Below are positions 1-11,300 of a stretch of 64,000 bases of DNA, piece by piece (within the stretch, counting starts at the first letter, position 1; each line of letters begins with the position of its first letter). The DNA lies in contig JAEVHH010000006.1 in assembly GCA_017607445.1 (NCBI GenBank), positions 620,001-684,000 on the forward strand. The letters run 5' to 3'. The translations under genes and the position numbers were made by a program. Source of the DNA: Histoplasma ohiense. Its lineage: Eukaryota > Ascomycota > Eurotiomycetes > Onygenales > Ajellomycetaceae. The notes beneath the pieces were generated by a model that was not told the origin of the DNA, made no database searches, and saw only the letters and a program-made list of their open reading frames with translations.

Positions 1-61
1 CATATGCATACATCTCATACTTAATCCCTCTTTACTTTTGTAAAAATCAACGCAAAAAACG

Positions 62-512
62 CTACGAAAACGAAACAAACTTCGGATCTCTCGGCCTTCC
101 ATCAGGCCCAATACCATTCTTCGCAAAGCGCCGCTCCGTATAAATCCTCCTCGCCTCATTGAAATTCACACGTTGCCGCTTCATGATCTTCAGAACTTCA
201 CGCTTGGCGATGCGGTCGAGTCCCCCGCGCTCATCACCTGTTTCTATGTTGTTAGAGAGATCGAAGTCGGCGGACGAGAGGCCAGCTTCCATGTCACCGG
301 TGAAAGATTCGGGGAGGCGGGAATAGAGGTAGTCAGGCAAGGGGAGGAGGGGGAGCCAGAAGGTGCGGGTTAGGTAGAGGGCTGTCATGATATGTTAGCT
401 AGAGCAGGAGGAGGAGGGGTATCAGGGGTTGGAAAGATTAGGGCGACTGAATAGACATACCCGTGCACGTAATGAGTGTTAGGAATGTGAGATAATAGAG
501 GACGTAAGACAT
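62..512 (-). CDS. UPF0357 / DUF2015 family small membrane protein, two exons
   Basis: Proposed exons are 512-461 and 381-62, joined over a 79-nt intron with donor GTATGT, a CTAAC branch-like site and acceptor ACAG. The spliced product is 123 aa. Exon 1 adds the hydrophobic start MSYVLYYLTFLTLITC, a likely signal anchor or membrane helix. The rest carries the family core: a Phe-Asp-Leu-Ser segment, the helix KREVLKIMKRQRVNFNEARR, and the C-terminal signature GPDGRPRDPKFVSFS. Fungal DUF2015 proteins (yeast YCL012C relatives) have this length and layout; their function is unknown. Base composition is normal and CpG is present, unlike the DNA to the right. It is divergent from the eL28 gene. An ATG at 388 would also open the frame, but it lies inside the intron acceptor region and would lose the membrane segment. 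Confidence 0.88.
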
Positions 513-1234
513 TGTTTCTGTATTACTGCCGAATATTTATGGAGGGTTATGGAAGATAGAATAGGTGGAGGGTGTTTCCGCCTCAATGCGCCTAGTTGTG
601 GTTGAAAACGAGCGTTGGAATGTTCAATAATAATAATGACGAGCACAAAAATTGAGCCTATTGAAGAAGAGGATAAAATAAAGGAAAGATTAGAGAGTAT
701 GATGGAGTATGACGTTTAGGTGGATAAAAACTGTGAGATCATTTGCAGCTCAGGTAATGAATGGTGTCTTGAGAAAGCCCGATGGAGCACAGCTATTGCA
801 TGTTCAGTAGAGACGAACTAAGTCTGACTGGGATGAGATTCTGGAAGTCGACATGGACAGTATATCTGCTCTGCTAGACCCTTTAATCCAGTTGTATATC
901 ATATAGCATCATGTCGTTTTTTGCCTTTGGCTCTGCTGCTTCAACAGTTGATCATAGCTGCGGCTCAAATGCTGACTCAGCAGGCTGCATCTGTTGGAGG
1001 GATTGGATTGGGTAACTACCAGCAGAATCTGCCTTTGCGGATTATAGTAGTTCCGATATTGGATACTGTGTTCCCAAACCGAATATTTTAGCGAGCCCAA
1101 AGTGGAAAGCAGCTGGCTTGACTGCCAAGGCCTGCGAACACACACAACTTGATCGTGATCAAAAGGACGAAGAAGTAGCCTACTTTCACACCACCCCACC
1201 TGCTCGACCCAATTCGACTCCCCCATCTCGCATC
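513..1234. promoter_or_regulatory. Divergent intergenic region between the UPF0357 and eL28 genes
   Basis: About 720 bp separate the two divergent starts. Short open frames here do not resemble any protein I know and are treated as chance. The last 50 bases before the eL28 ATG are rich in pyrimidines and C (CACCACCCCACC, CCCCCATCTC), as is common in leaders of highly expressed fungal genes. A near-palindrome TTGATCGTGATCAA lies at about 1149-1162. No TATA box or known factor site was identified with confidence. Confidence 0.4.
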
Positions 1235-2096
1235 ATGTCGTACGCAGGCAGATCTAATGTTTCGGACGACCTCGTCTGGGAGATTGCCCGTACGTTTCTA
1301 CCTTGATTTTTGAACTATCCGGAAGCAGCTGTGGACTGATTGTGAGGTTTGCGTTAAAAGGTGCCCAGAACTCGTTCCTGGTGAAGCGTCCCGGCTGCCA
1401 ATTCTCCCGTGACCCTCTTAACCTGGCCAACAAGCACTCGCGAAAGGTTCGCACTCCTTTATATATGTATTGTAACCTGAGCAAAACTGACGAGTGGCGG
1501 CTTTCCCTGATATATAGTATGCCGGCTTCGCAAACTCTAAGGTAAGGGCATTAATTTTCCCACAGAGGAAAACGAGACAGCAGACAATTGGCGTTACTAT
1601 AGGGGAAGTGAATAATATGAGACTGAACATTTTTTGGTGATGGAAATATAGGCCATTGGAATCCATCTCACTGAGAATGGAAACGTTGCCGTTACCACCA
1701 AGAAGCCAGGCATGAGCAACAAACCCGCCTCGAACGCTATCACCAACACCTACAGTTCCACTGCTGCCAGCCGAAAGTAAGCTTGATCCTTTCACGCGTC
1801 TGGTCTCGGCCATGGGAGATAAGGGAGAAGAATTGAGATGGGGAAGCGCACACGATTTTGTTTTTCGCTTCTGAGGATGAATTGGCTGATACGCTTTTTT
1901 GTTTAAATAAAATACAAACAGGATCTACAAGGGAGTTGCCAACACCACCGCCAAGAGCGGATACCGCCCTGATCTCCGTGCAGTCGCCGTCAGCCGTGCC
2001 AGCGCCCTCAGAGCCTCCCAAAAGACCAAGAAAGAGGCTCTTGCGAAGAAGCCCAGAGGTGTCAAAGCCCGGAAGGCTGCGGGGGAGTCGTCTTAG
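1235..2096 (+). CDS. 60S ribosomal protein eL28 (L28e), five exons
   Basis: Proposed exons are 1235-1289, 1361-1446, 1518-1541, 1652-1776 and 1922-2096, giving 154 aa. Every intron (71, 71, 110 and 145 nt) begins GT and ends AG, and all junctions keep frame. The protein starts MSYAGRSNVSDDLVWEIAR and continues NSFLVKR, QFSRDPLNLANKHSRK, YAGFANSKAIGIHL, then a KKPGMSNKPASNAI stretch and a Lys/Arg-rich tail. These are hallmarks of the eukaryotic-specific L28e family, which fits in the large subunit; budding yeast lacks it but filamentous fungi and fission yeast have it. Length is normal and no lesion is seen. It is the last intact host gene before the repeat block. Confidence 0.95.
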
Positions 2097-2375
2097 AAGG
2101 GGTTCATTTTCTGTTTGATAGAATCACTTGACAGAAGTGTACATTTAAAAGTGAATTTGATTAGAATATTGAGTTATTTGAAACTAAGAAGAATCAAGGG
2201 AAATATAAGCATTTTCTCACTTTCATCAACTATATAAAAACCCTCTCAGCATAGAATTAGAAAATAAGTTGTCTGAAAAATCAACCTTTATTCTATTAAA
2301 AAAGGTTTATAAAACTCTTATTTCAATTTAAAAATAAAAAATTTATTTAAAGCTTTTAAATAAAAATTAAAATTG
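2097..2375. other. eL28 3' flank and gene/repeat boundary
   Basis: The 3' flank of eL28 turns AT-rich from about 2140, with no CpG. No gene is seen. It ends at the first base of a Gypsy-3 LTR; the five bases before it are AATTG, but the partner TSD cannot be found because the far end of that element is lost. Confidence 0.5.
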
Positions 2376-2651
2376 TGTAATGCATTTATTTATTATTTAT
2401 TTATTATATTATTTTATCTTTATTTATTCTTATTTCTTTTCATTATACTCTTGCTACTGTTATTTCTATATGTATATATATATCAATGTATGTATTTTGC
2501 ATATCTTCTTTCTCTTTCTTTTTCTTCTTAGTGATTAGCTATACTACACTTCTACACTATATTACTACTATAATTATTATTACTATTATCATTCACTACA
2601 TTATATATTATCTTCTATTATTCATTTTTCACACTGTCATCACTTCTCACA
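2376..2651 (+). repeat. 5' LTR of Gypsy-3 copy C
   Basis: It starts TGTAATGCA and ends CTTCTCACA. It matches the LTRs at 45998-46268 (minus), 31112-31329 (minus, shortened) and 62417-62681 (plus). It has lost every CpG the other copies still hold, which fits C being the oldest copy. Confidence 0.8.
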
Positions 2652-2699
2652 GTTTCTAATTACTCAATTTTTGAGAGATAATTTGTTGAGTAATAGTTA

Positions 2700-3418
2700 T
2701 AATCTCTATCTGCAGCATTCACTGTACTTGTGCTACTGCTGAATCAGAAGCAATAAACATCAGTGAAGAAAATCACAAAATATATACTTTTATCACTGAA
2801 AATATACAACAAATATTATTCTCTTTTATAAAATCAGATTTTGAATATAGTTCAGAAGAGAACATCTCTTCTGAAGATTTAAATACAATTGAAACTAAAA
2901 AAATAATTATAACTAAAAGAATCAAAAAATTATAGACTGAGAAAAAATTATAAAAACTTCAATACTGATATAATACTTTATTACAAAAATTGAATGAAAT
3001 CATTTCAATTATCTGAAATACACTCAAAATGCATTTGAATTATGATAGAGATATAATTAATATAAATTGTAACTATAAAAACATTACAAACATTCTTAAA
3101 TCATCAGAATCTATATTACAAATATTTAATATTTTAATGAAAAATATCATAACTACTGTCAGTGAAAAATGTAGTTGAATATTATTTTAACAATTAGAAT
3201 TTTGAAATTCTGATATAAATAATTATCTTTCCCAGAGAAATGTAGAAAAGTTTTGAGATTAAAATATAAAAGAATTTGAAAACTTTACTACAGCTGCTAT
3301 TGCTTTTCATATCAGTGATTTTGATTACTACAACAAATACAATCATTGAAAAATTATCAAAGCTGTCACTCATTTCAATGTTGAGATGCAACAATATTGA
3401 TATCAATATATATATATA
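2700..3418 (+). pseudogene. Gypsy-3 copy C gag remnant (5' part)
   Basis: This matches the gag of copy F (about 45950-45250, minus), including the Ser/Glu-rich SSEENISSEDL segment and the following Lys/Glu-rich helix. Several in-frame stops and heavy C-to-T/G-to-A change destroy the frame. Similarity ends at about 3415, where an LTR fragment of another family begins. The zinc-knuckle part of gag is absent from this copy. Confidence 0.65.
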
Positions 3419-3468
3419 TAATAGACACAATGAAAATATCTATATTAGAAAATAGCTACATAGTGATA
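3419..3468 (+). repeat. Fragment of Gypsy-2 LTR
   Basis: About 50 bases resemble the start of the Gypsy-2 LTR (TGTAATAGGCGCAACGGAG followed by ATATCTATATTAG and AAATAGCTA). CpG sites are changed to CA/TG. The rest of the LTR is missing. Confidence 0.55.
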
Positions 3469-3806
3469 GATAGACTGACCGGTGGAATCATGAATTTCAC
3501 ATTTGATTTGATTTGATTTGATCTCAGTCCATTTCATGGCAATGATGGTATGATTTTCAGTGGAATCAGAATCAGAATGAAAGTGTAAAGAGATCAAAAT
3601 TTTCAGAAATAAAATGTAAAAAAATCAGATTTAGATCTAATATAATTATTATAAAATCAACAAAATTTATTATTTCATGTAAAATGACTGACTATAAAAA
3701 ATAAAAATGTGATTTGAAATTGATTATAATTTTAACTCAAGTTTGATTCTGTTCTGATGATTATGTAATACATGACAATTGATAACAATTATTGATAACA
3801 CTCACA
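3469..3806. other. Unassigned AT-rich repeat-like segment
   Basis: No coding sequence or known element was recognised. It contains a TTTGA-type short tandem run at about 3500-3520 (GATTTGATTTGATTTGATTT). It lies between two pieces of known elements, so it is probably a remnant of another transposon. Confidence 0.3.
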
Positions 3807-3873
3807 ATTATTATTATTATTATTCTTCAATTATAGATGTATACAGTCAGTGACTATGACATCTATCTGAAAT
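3807..3873 (-). mobile_element. 3' tail of a LINE-G relative
   Basis: An (ATT)n run is followed by CTTCAATTATAG and a stretch matching the 3' end of LINE-G (33837-33900, same strand) and the end of the truncated copy at 42985-43467. Only the last 67 bp remain; a Gypsy-1 LTR begins directly after. Confidence 0.7.
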
Positions 3874-5062
3874 TGTAACAGATTAGCATCTGTTAGTAAT
3901 TAATTTATACAATCAACTCTTCTTCTGCACTCATTTGTTTCTGATTATTGTGATTTTGTGTAATTCTCAATGTTCTTCTGCTCTGTGTTTTGTGCTTGTG
4001 TAGTCTCTAACAATTTTTCTGTGTAGTTTCTAACATTTTTCTGCTTCATATTTTATATTTATATAGTCTCTAATGATTCTTCTGTGTAGCTTTCAGTGAT
4101 TCTTCTGTCTCATACTCTGTATTTGTGTAGTTTCTAATGATTTTTCTGTGTAGCTCTTAATGTTCTTTCACTCTGAATTTCTCTTTATAAAAACTTTCTT
4201 TGTATGATCTTTTCTTCTGATTTCTTTTCTCTTTCTTTTCTTAATCAATTTATAATCTGTAATTAGAATAGTATTAAATTGTTAATTGAAGTACATCTGT
4301 TACATTATAAATTGATTCTTCTGTGTTTAAAATTCAAATGTTTTGTTATTAGTTCTTACATCTGAGTATGTTGTTTAAAGATCTGAGTGTTTTGTTATCA
4401 GTTCTTACATCTGAGTGTGTTGTTTACAGATCTGAGTGTCTAGTCATTACAAGAGATCTCTCATAAATCTGAGTGTTTCTATCATTAGTTATATAGACTG
4501 TTGTGTTTAAATATCTGAAATACAATCAATTGTGTTCTACAAGATCTGAGTATCTATGAACTGTAACACTGTGAATAGTGTTCATAAAGAAGCTTGACAA
4601 AGCTTAGCACTGCAATACTGTGAATAGTGTCTGTGAAAGAGCTGAGTATCTACAAATATTTCTTTTCTTTTTTTTTATTACATATTTTTAGATATTAAAA
4701 TGAACTACAAGCAATTCTATGAACACTCACTGCATTCAAATATAGTGGATGATAACTTAGATCTATAAAGCATTCTTCAGTAACAGATGTTATAGATGAT
4801 TGAATTGCAATGATAATTTGCTGAAATGAGCATTTCTGCATTCATCATTTCTTCTACACTTACATCTTATGAAAAGCTCTCAAGAGAGAAGCTCTCAATC
4901 CTCAACAAATATAAGAGAGATTTAGCACTCTATCTCACATGAAAGTCAAAAATGAATGCCAAATTGAACATTGATGAATGAGCAATAGACTCACTATTCA
5001 ATCAAGTGTGGTATATTTATAGCAGATTGAATGATGATATGTTAGTGAAATTTCAACTCTGA
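3874..5062 (+). mobile_element. Gypsy-1 copy 3, truncated: 5' LTR, leader and start of gag
   Basis: The LTR is 3874-4304 (TGTAACAGATTAG to CTGTTACA). The leader follows to about 4699 and a decayed gag start runs from ATG 4700. The LTR is 431 bp against 534 bp in the other copies, because it has about two fewer of the internal tandem units. The leader shows the family's repeated TTCTTACATCTGAGTG motif. gag matches copies 1 and 2 up to about 5062 and then stops abruptly. No CpG remains. The primer-binding stretch 4305-4317 (TTATAAATTGATT) is exactly complementary to AATCAATTTATAA inside its own LTR. Confidence 0.75.
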
Positions 5063-6413
5063 ATGAGCTGTTGCTAGTAGACTGACTGTGTGACTATATA
5101 TAAAATCATGATCAATTTTAGTGTTGATTTCATTTTCATATATTTTGATTCTGATCTCATATATTGTTTTTCAAACCAGTCATTTTACACTGTTTGTATT
5201 ATAGCTCTGATTTTATTTCACTATTTATAAGAAATATTTAGATTCTGAATACTGTTCTTATCTTGATTTCTGAGTCACAGTTCTATTTGATTCCATTTTA
5301 CAAAATGAAATCAAACAGAACTATGACTTGCTCATAATTATATAATATATATATCTTTATACTGAATGGTAGCTAATTATGATGTGAGTGTTATCAAATA
5401 TCATTATCTTTTTGATGTCACAACAGAAATATCATTATATATCTGTAGACATTTTGAAAATTAAAAAACAAAAACAAAAACAACAACTGAGAATATTATA
5501 AAAAAAAAAACAAAAATCTTCAGCAAAAAAAAAAAAATAATGAAAAAAAAATAAAAAAATAAAATAAAATTTATTTATTCAATCTATAATTATTAAAAAA
5601 ATTACTATTCAATTCTTCAGTGATCTTCATCATTAATTTAATATCTCTCACAGTGAGAGTCATCTGCTTACAATGAATTATAGTTTTACAATCATCTATA
5701 AAATGATTAGTGAGATATTGTTACATCTGTTTTCACATGATATCATACACTCAAAAAGTGTGACCAATATTATCTCCACTGCAACTTGGAGAGCATTGAG
5801 AGCAGAACACTGAAAGCAATACTTTTTCTCATCAATCTCTCAGACAAAACATGTAAATATAGTCTTGAGAAAAATGAAATTCTCAGACTTCTGATAATAA
5901 CAGATTTCACAGATAGCTTCTATTTTCATATCAGTATCTAGTATTATCAAAAAACATTACTTTGAATTTCATACTCTGCTTATTCACTTTTTTCATACAA
6001 GGGCAGAGATTGCGCATCTTTTACACAGCACAGTGAACATTGAGATGCTGCTTGTAATGATGAGCTCAGATCACTTTCTACTTCATCACTCACTGCTCAT
6101 ATACTGCCTTGCAGACAGCAGCAGTTGTTGACATTGCTCTCTGATAAGAGATACTCTTATCATGAGCCATTTTTTTCATTGGAAGAGGGGGGGAGGAATT
6201 GGGGAGCAAGAGAGAAGAAATCAGAGAGCAAGAAGAAATGAGTGCAGAGAATAGATGTATAGATTTCAGAGAGAAAAAAACAGAGACTTGTGATGATGAA
6301 TTTGCTAGATAGAATCAATTAATCAATCAGTATTCATTCACAGAAAACATTGAGATATTCATATTGCTTTTAATAGTTAACATACTACTGCAGAATTATG
6401 ATGAGTTAGAGAT
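5063..6413. other. Unassigned AT-rich segment with inverted repeats
   Basis: I recognise no protein here. Near-perfect inverted repeats lie at about 5272-5327 (arms of roughly 25 bases meeting near 5300) and a perfect 9-bp stem hairpin at 6142-6162 (TGATAAGAG, ATA, CTCTTATCA). An A-rich stretch covers 5460-5570 and a G-rich stretch 6181-6205. One CpG survives near 6014. It is probably one or more old transposon remnants. Confidence 0.35.
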
Positions 6414-6854
6414 TTTATTTGTTTATTTGTATTGATTTAACATTCTGAAGAAAATATAAGTAGTATCTGTGTTTCAGAAGCCTTCTGAAGGGTATGAAGA
6501 TGTGCTATACTGAAGAGATTTCTATGTACACAGAGAGAGAGAAAACAGAATTCAGATGGCAACTCTTGAGAAGATTCAGCTCATTGAAAAGGATTTTTCC
6601 AAGCTGCACATTCACTTCTGACTCAATGTATGACCATTTATGATGAAGCTATAGTGTGGTTTTCAAGAGAACTGCTGCTGCTGCTGTGTCTGAAAGACTT
6701 TATAGTGAATAGAAAGAGATAACTCTCTCAGTTGATCTGAGAACTATCTGCACTTTCAACAACAAAAGAAAAACAGATGAGATAGATAAAAGAAAAGAAG
6801 AAAAAATAAATATATTGAAAAGAAAAATAAAGAAAGAAGTGAAGAAAAGACTGT
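6414..6854 (-). mobile_element. 5'-truncated LINE-T copy (3' end only)
   Basis: Read on the minus strand it matches the last 440 bp or so of LINE-T (54260-54700), including the final TTAAATCAATACAAATAAAC-like end. The CpG-rich hairpin kept in LINE-T (54644-54666) is here almost fully converted by C-to-T/G-to-A change. Truncation at the 5' end is typical of target-primed LINE insertion. Copy C of Gypsy-3 resumes directly after. Confidence 0.7.
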
Positions 6855-6855
6855 G

Positions 6856-7818
6856 TTGTATGAAAAGTCAATGCAAAAACATTTTAAGCTTCACTGTCAC
6901 AGTGAAACTCACTACATCTAAGAGTCTGCAAAAAGTGCTTGCACTAGTAGACTCTGAATCAGAAGTGAACTGTGTTGATGAATTTTGAACAAAGAATCAC
7001 AATCTAGAAGCTGCTCACTGCAAAATCAAAATAATTAAATCAATTGATGAATGTATAATGCACTTCTTTGAAGAGTATAACATTGCAACTACTGTCACTG
7101 ATCACAAGAGTAATACACAGCAGACATCTCATTCCTTTCATACAATGAAGATAAAGAACTACAATCTTGTATTAGAATTCTCTTGATTAAGACAAACAAA
7201 TTCTCTTATAGATTGATCAGATGGATAATTCTTCTTTAGAAGCTCTGAAGATAAACAACAGTCTCAAATTATTTCTGAACAAGATGTCTTAGCTGAAGTT
7301 CTCACAGAAGCTAGAGTAGAAATGCTTGTAGTATTATCTACAGAATGTTCAAAAGACTCAAAGTATGCTTCATATATATTCTCAACTGTGTATTCAGACT
7401 TGCCAATCAGTCTATCTGATTATGTCATGTCATACACACATATCTTCTCCAAAGAAGCTGCTATAAGTGTGAAAAGATCAGAAGAGACAGAACACTGTAT
7501 AGATCTCAAATCTGATGTACAATCTCCATTTATACTGATATACAATCTCTCTGAAACTGAGTTAGCCACTCTAAGAGAATATTTAAAAAATGTATTAGAT
7601 AAAGAGTGGATACAACTGTTCAGTAGCTCAGCTGATGCACTGATTCTCTTTGTTCTCAAAAAAGATAGTGAACTCTATCTTTGTGTAGACTATTGAGGGT
7701 TAAATTGAATCATCATCAAGAACTGATACCCTCTATCTCTAATAAGTGAATTACTTGATAGACTTTCAAAAGCCAAGATATTCACTAAGCTGAATCTTCA
7801 AGATGTCTACCATCACAT
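6856..7818 (+). pseudogene. Gypsy-3 copy C: aspartic protease and N-terminal RT remnant
   Basis: The protease active-site region reads LVDSESEVNCVDE (family LVDSGSEVN) at about 6945-6985. An open stretch at 7322-7696 follows, with EYLKNVLDKEWIQ and LCVDY, the start of the RT domain. Directly after LCVDY the Arg codon of the family motif YRGLN is TGA. The sequence breaks at 7818 with the TSD CACAT of Gypsy-1 copy 1 and resumes at 13903 in the same reading direction. Confidence 0.8.
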
Positions 7819-8352
7819 TGTAATGGGCGTACTTCGATTAACGATCTAGCACTATTCTAATACAGATTACGAATTGATTAAGGAAAGAAAGAGAAAAGAA
7901 ATCAGAAGAAAAGGTCATATAAAGAGGATTCTTATAGAGGAAAGTTCAGAGTGAAAGAATATCAGAAGCCACTTCACAGTGAAGTGCAGAGCAGAAGAAC
8001 ATTAAGAGGTATATGTAAGAATCATTAGAAGCTACATGAGCACAGAATGTGGAGTGAGAAAATCATTGAGAGCTACACAGAAGAATTGTTAGAGACTATA
8101 TGAGCACAGAACACAGAGTGAAAGAATATAAGAAGCTATATGAAAGAATTGTTAGAGACTATACAAGCACAGAGCACAGAGTGAAAGAATGTTAAGAGTT
8201 ATACAGAAGAATTGTTAGAAACTTACATGAGTGTGAAGCATGGAGTGAAAGAACATCAAGAATTATGTGAGATCACAACAGTCAGAAACAAGTGAATGCA
8301 GAAGAGAAGTTGATTGTGTAAGTTAATTACTAACAGATGCTAATCTGTCACA
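7819..8352 (-). repeat. 3' LTR of Gypsy-1 copy 1
   Basis: It is the same length as the 5' LTR. It contains about five tandem units of roughly 57 bp at about 7990-8280, each with an AGAATTGTTAGAGACTA-like core. The outer (left) end keeps CpG (GGGCGTACTTCGATTAACG); the inner end has lost it. The adjacent internal bases form a purine tract on the minus strand (AGAGAGGGATAA). Confidence 0.9.
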
Positions 8353-8359
8353 TTATCCC

Positions 8360-11300
8360 TCTCTATCAGAGTGAGTGAGAACTTATAGATGTTGAGAGTG
8401 GTGATGTTCTTCAAGGCAGATGCAGATTCTCAGATCAGATGATTGTATTCTATCCATTTGATGAGGTATTTGTGGTGATGATGATTGATTCTATTGTCAA
8501 GAATTGCTTTGATTTCCCACTTGAGTTTGTTGTCTTCTTCTATGATGATGAGTGGCTGTCAATTGAAGATTCTCTGTGAGGGGAATGAATCCTCAGCTGC
8601 AGATCAGAGCAGGTTTGTATGAAAGATGTTGTGAATGTCAGATGAGATATTGAGTCAATAATTGTGTGTGTCTAGCACTTTCTTCACTGTATATTTGATG
8701 TGATGGTAATCTAGTGTACATGAGAGATGATCTGTTCTTATGTTCTTGAGATTCAGTCAGACTTTGTCTTCTATATGATATTGAGTTGCAGAATTTCTTC
8801 TGATATTTGCTTGATTCTTGTAATTTTGCTGAATGCTGATCATTGAAGCTTCTGCTCATTCATAAGCTTTCTTCAGCTTGCTCATAATATTCTCTGTCAT
8901 CTGTATGAAGCTGTGAATGTACATGATTTCTCAGAGAGTCTCAGAGAAGTTTAGAATCTCTAAGTTGTATCTGTGTAGAAGAAAGAATGAGCTTACATCT
9001 GTTGTAGTGAAATCTCAACTGTTAATTGCAATCTCAGTGTGTGACAGCAGATTGCTTCAGTTGTTTTGTGTGTAATTGCAGAACTTATGAAGAATGTTCT
9101 TTACTGTTTGTATCATTCTTTTGATAGCTCCATCAGTCTCTGAGTGGTATGCTGTTGATAACTTTTGTTTGATTTTTAATAATTGATATACACAGACTCA
9201 GAGTGTGCTGATGAATTGACTGTCTCTATCTGACACAATGAATGAAGACAGACTGTGTATATGATAGAATGAGCTTCTGATGAAGATATCTGCAACTACT
9301 TCAGTGTCCATCTTGTCACAGAGCTGTAGTATTACACCCTTGCTGAGTCAGTCAACAATGACTAGAATGTTCATAGAATCTCTGTTTTTGAGTAAGAAAA
9401 CTGCAAAATTGATAGCTATATTATGTCAAATTCAGTTGGAGACAGATAGAGGCTTCAGCATCTCTTTTCAGTATTCACACTATGCTATCACTGAGCTGCA
9501 GTGATCACAGTTGTGTACAAACTGATGTATGTCTTTTGACATATCTGATCAGTAGAATTTTCAGATGATGATGTTGTACATGATTTCATATTCTGAGTGC
9601 TCAGTTATTGATGAGTCATGAATTTTTTGTATGATCTGTATTTGTAGAGGTTCTGAATTGAGGATCCATCATCTATCTCAAAAGTGTAAGCAGTTGTCAT
9701 CATCAATCAAACATGCTGAGATATTCATTCTTGAGTATATGCTTGTGGGGAATCAAGATGCTCTGTTTTGTACAGCTTCAGCAGCTTGTTGTCAGAATTC
9801 ATCTGCTTCTACTGCTAGCTTTTATTGTTCTTCAAGCAAGGGTTCTTGAGCTTGGAACTGATTGATATGTACACAGGGTTCATCTGATTGCATAGGACTT
9901 TCTATGATTGCAGAGTTGATTAATTGATGCTCTCAGTGTTTTCATCTGTCATTCAAATCATCAGATGATATATCTTGTTCTCAGTGGGACAGAACATTCA
10001 CAAGAGTGTTCTCTACTTCAGATTGATAATGAATTGTGAATGAAAAACAGCTAAGAAACAATGATCAATGCATATATCTTTCAGTGAGCTTATGAGTGAT
10101 TATGAAGTACTCTAAATTCTTATGATTGGTAACAATCTCAAACTTTTCAATGCTCATAAGTTCAGACTCTCATTTTTCAAGACATTGTATGATCACTAGA
10201 AGCTTCTTGTTGTAGATCTTGTAGTTGCACTCAGCAGATGATATCTTTTTCAAGATGAAGATACAGAGTTGTAGAACATCTTTGTTATCATATTGCATCA
10301 GTGTCTCATCTACTATGTAATCTGAGGTGTCTGTTTCAAGAATTGTATGCTTATCTGAATCAAATGATTGCAGCATTGAGGTGCTTGTGAACATATGCTT
10401 CAGCTTTTTGAATGCTGCATCCACTTCATCAGTCCATTGAAACACAGCATCTTTCCGGGTCAGATCTGTCAGTGATTGTATGATATTGAAGAAGTCTTTG
10501 ATGAACCTTTAGTAGAAGTTGACAAATTCTAGAAAGCTTCTAGTTTCTTTTACTGAGACTGATGTCTCTCAGTTGAGAATTGCTTTCATCTTCTTAGAAT
10601 CCATGCATATGTCTTTTTCAGCTTCAATGATGAATTCTAGATAGATTGTAGACTTGATCTCAAAGTTGCATTTGTCAATGTCCACTTGCAGTCTGACTTT
10701 TTGTAGATGATCAAGCACTTGTTGTATGTGCTTGCAGTGCTCAGTGAATGATTCATTGATGAAGATTAAAATATTATTCATGTATGCTGAGGTGATCTTG
10801 TTGAGCAGATCTTGTAGAGCTCAGTTAATGTATTTCTGAAATGTGCTTGAAGTGTTTGCTAATTCAAAGAAGGTCACTGTTCATTTGTATAATCTGTAAC
10901 ACATATGAAAAGCAGTTAGTCATTTGTCACCTTCATTAATTCTTATCTTATAGAAGGCTGCAGAGATGTCAAGTTTTGTAAATCATTTTGCTTTTTCTAT
11001 TTGTTTGAGTGTTTTGTTGATGAGTGAGAGAGAGTATCAGTCCTTCTGTGTAATCTTGTTGAGTTCTTGATAGTCAATGCAGAATTGTAAGTCTTCTTCT
11101 GATTTCTTCATAAACAGTACAGATGCTGTGGTGAGTGAGTTGCTAATATGAATGAAGTCTTTGTTCAGTAGTCTGTTGAGTGTTTTTTGTAGAATGAGAA
11201 GCTTGTTGTATGATATGTTGTAGAGAGAATTTCAGAGTGATTGTGGGTTCTTACTGTTCTTCTTGATGAGCTCAATTGTATGATCTATATCAGGTTTTTG

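Noticed and set aside
909..1306. Short open frames on both strands between the two host genes (909-1226 minus, 1118-1306 plus)
   Set aside because: No recognisable protein, and they overlap the eL28 leader and exon 1 in the wrong frame; treated as chance.
1254..2118. Several open frames of 76-131 codons overlapping the eL28 gene
   Set aside because: All are antisense or intron read-through shadows of the five-exon eL28 model, which explains the region with correct splice sites and a full-length family match.
7990..8280. CRISPR-like regularly spaced repeats in the Gypsy-1 LTR
   Set aside because: Units are directly adjacent, imperfect and inside a eukaryotic LTR; there are no unique spacers and no cas genes.
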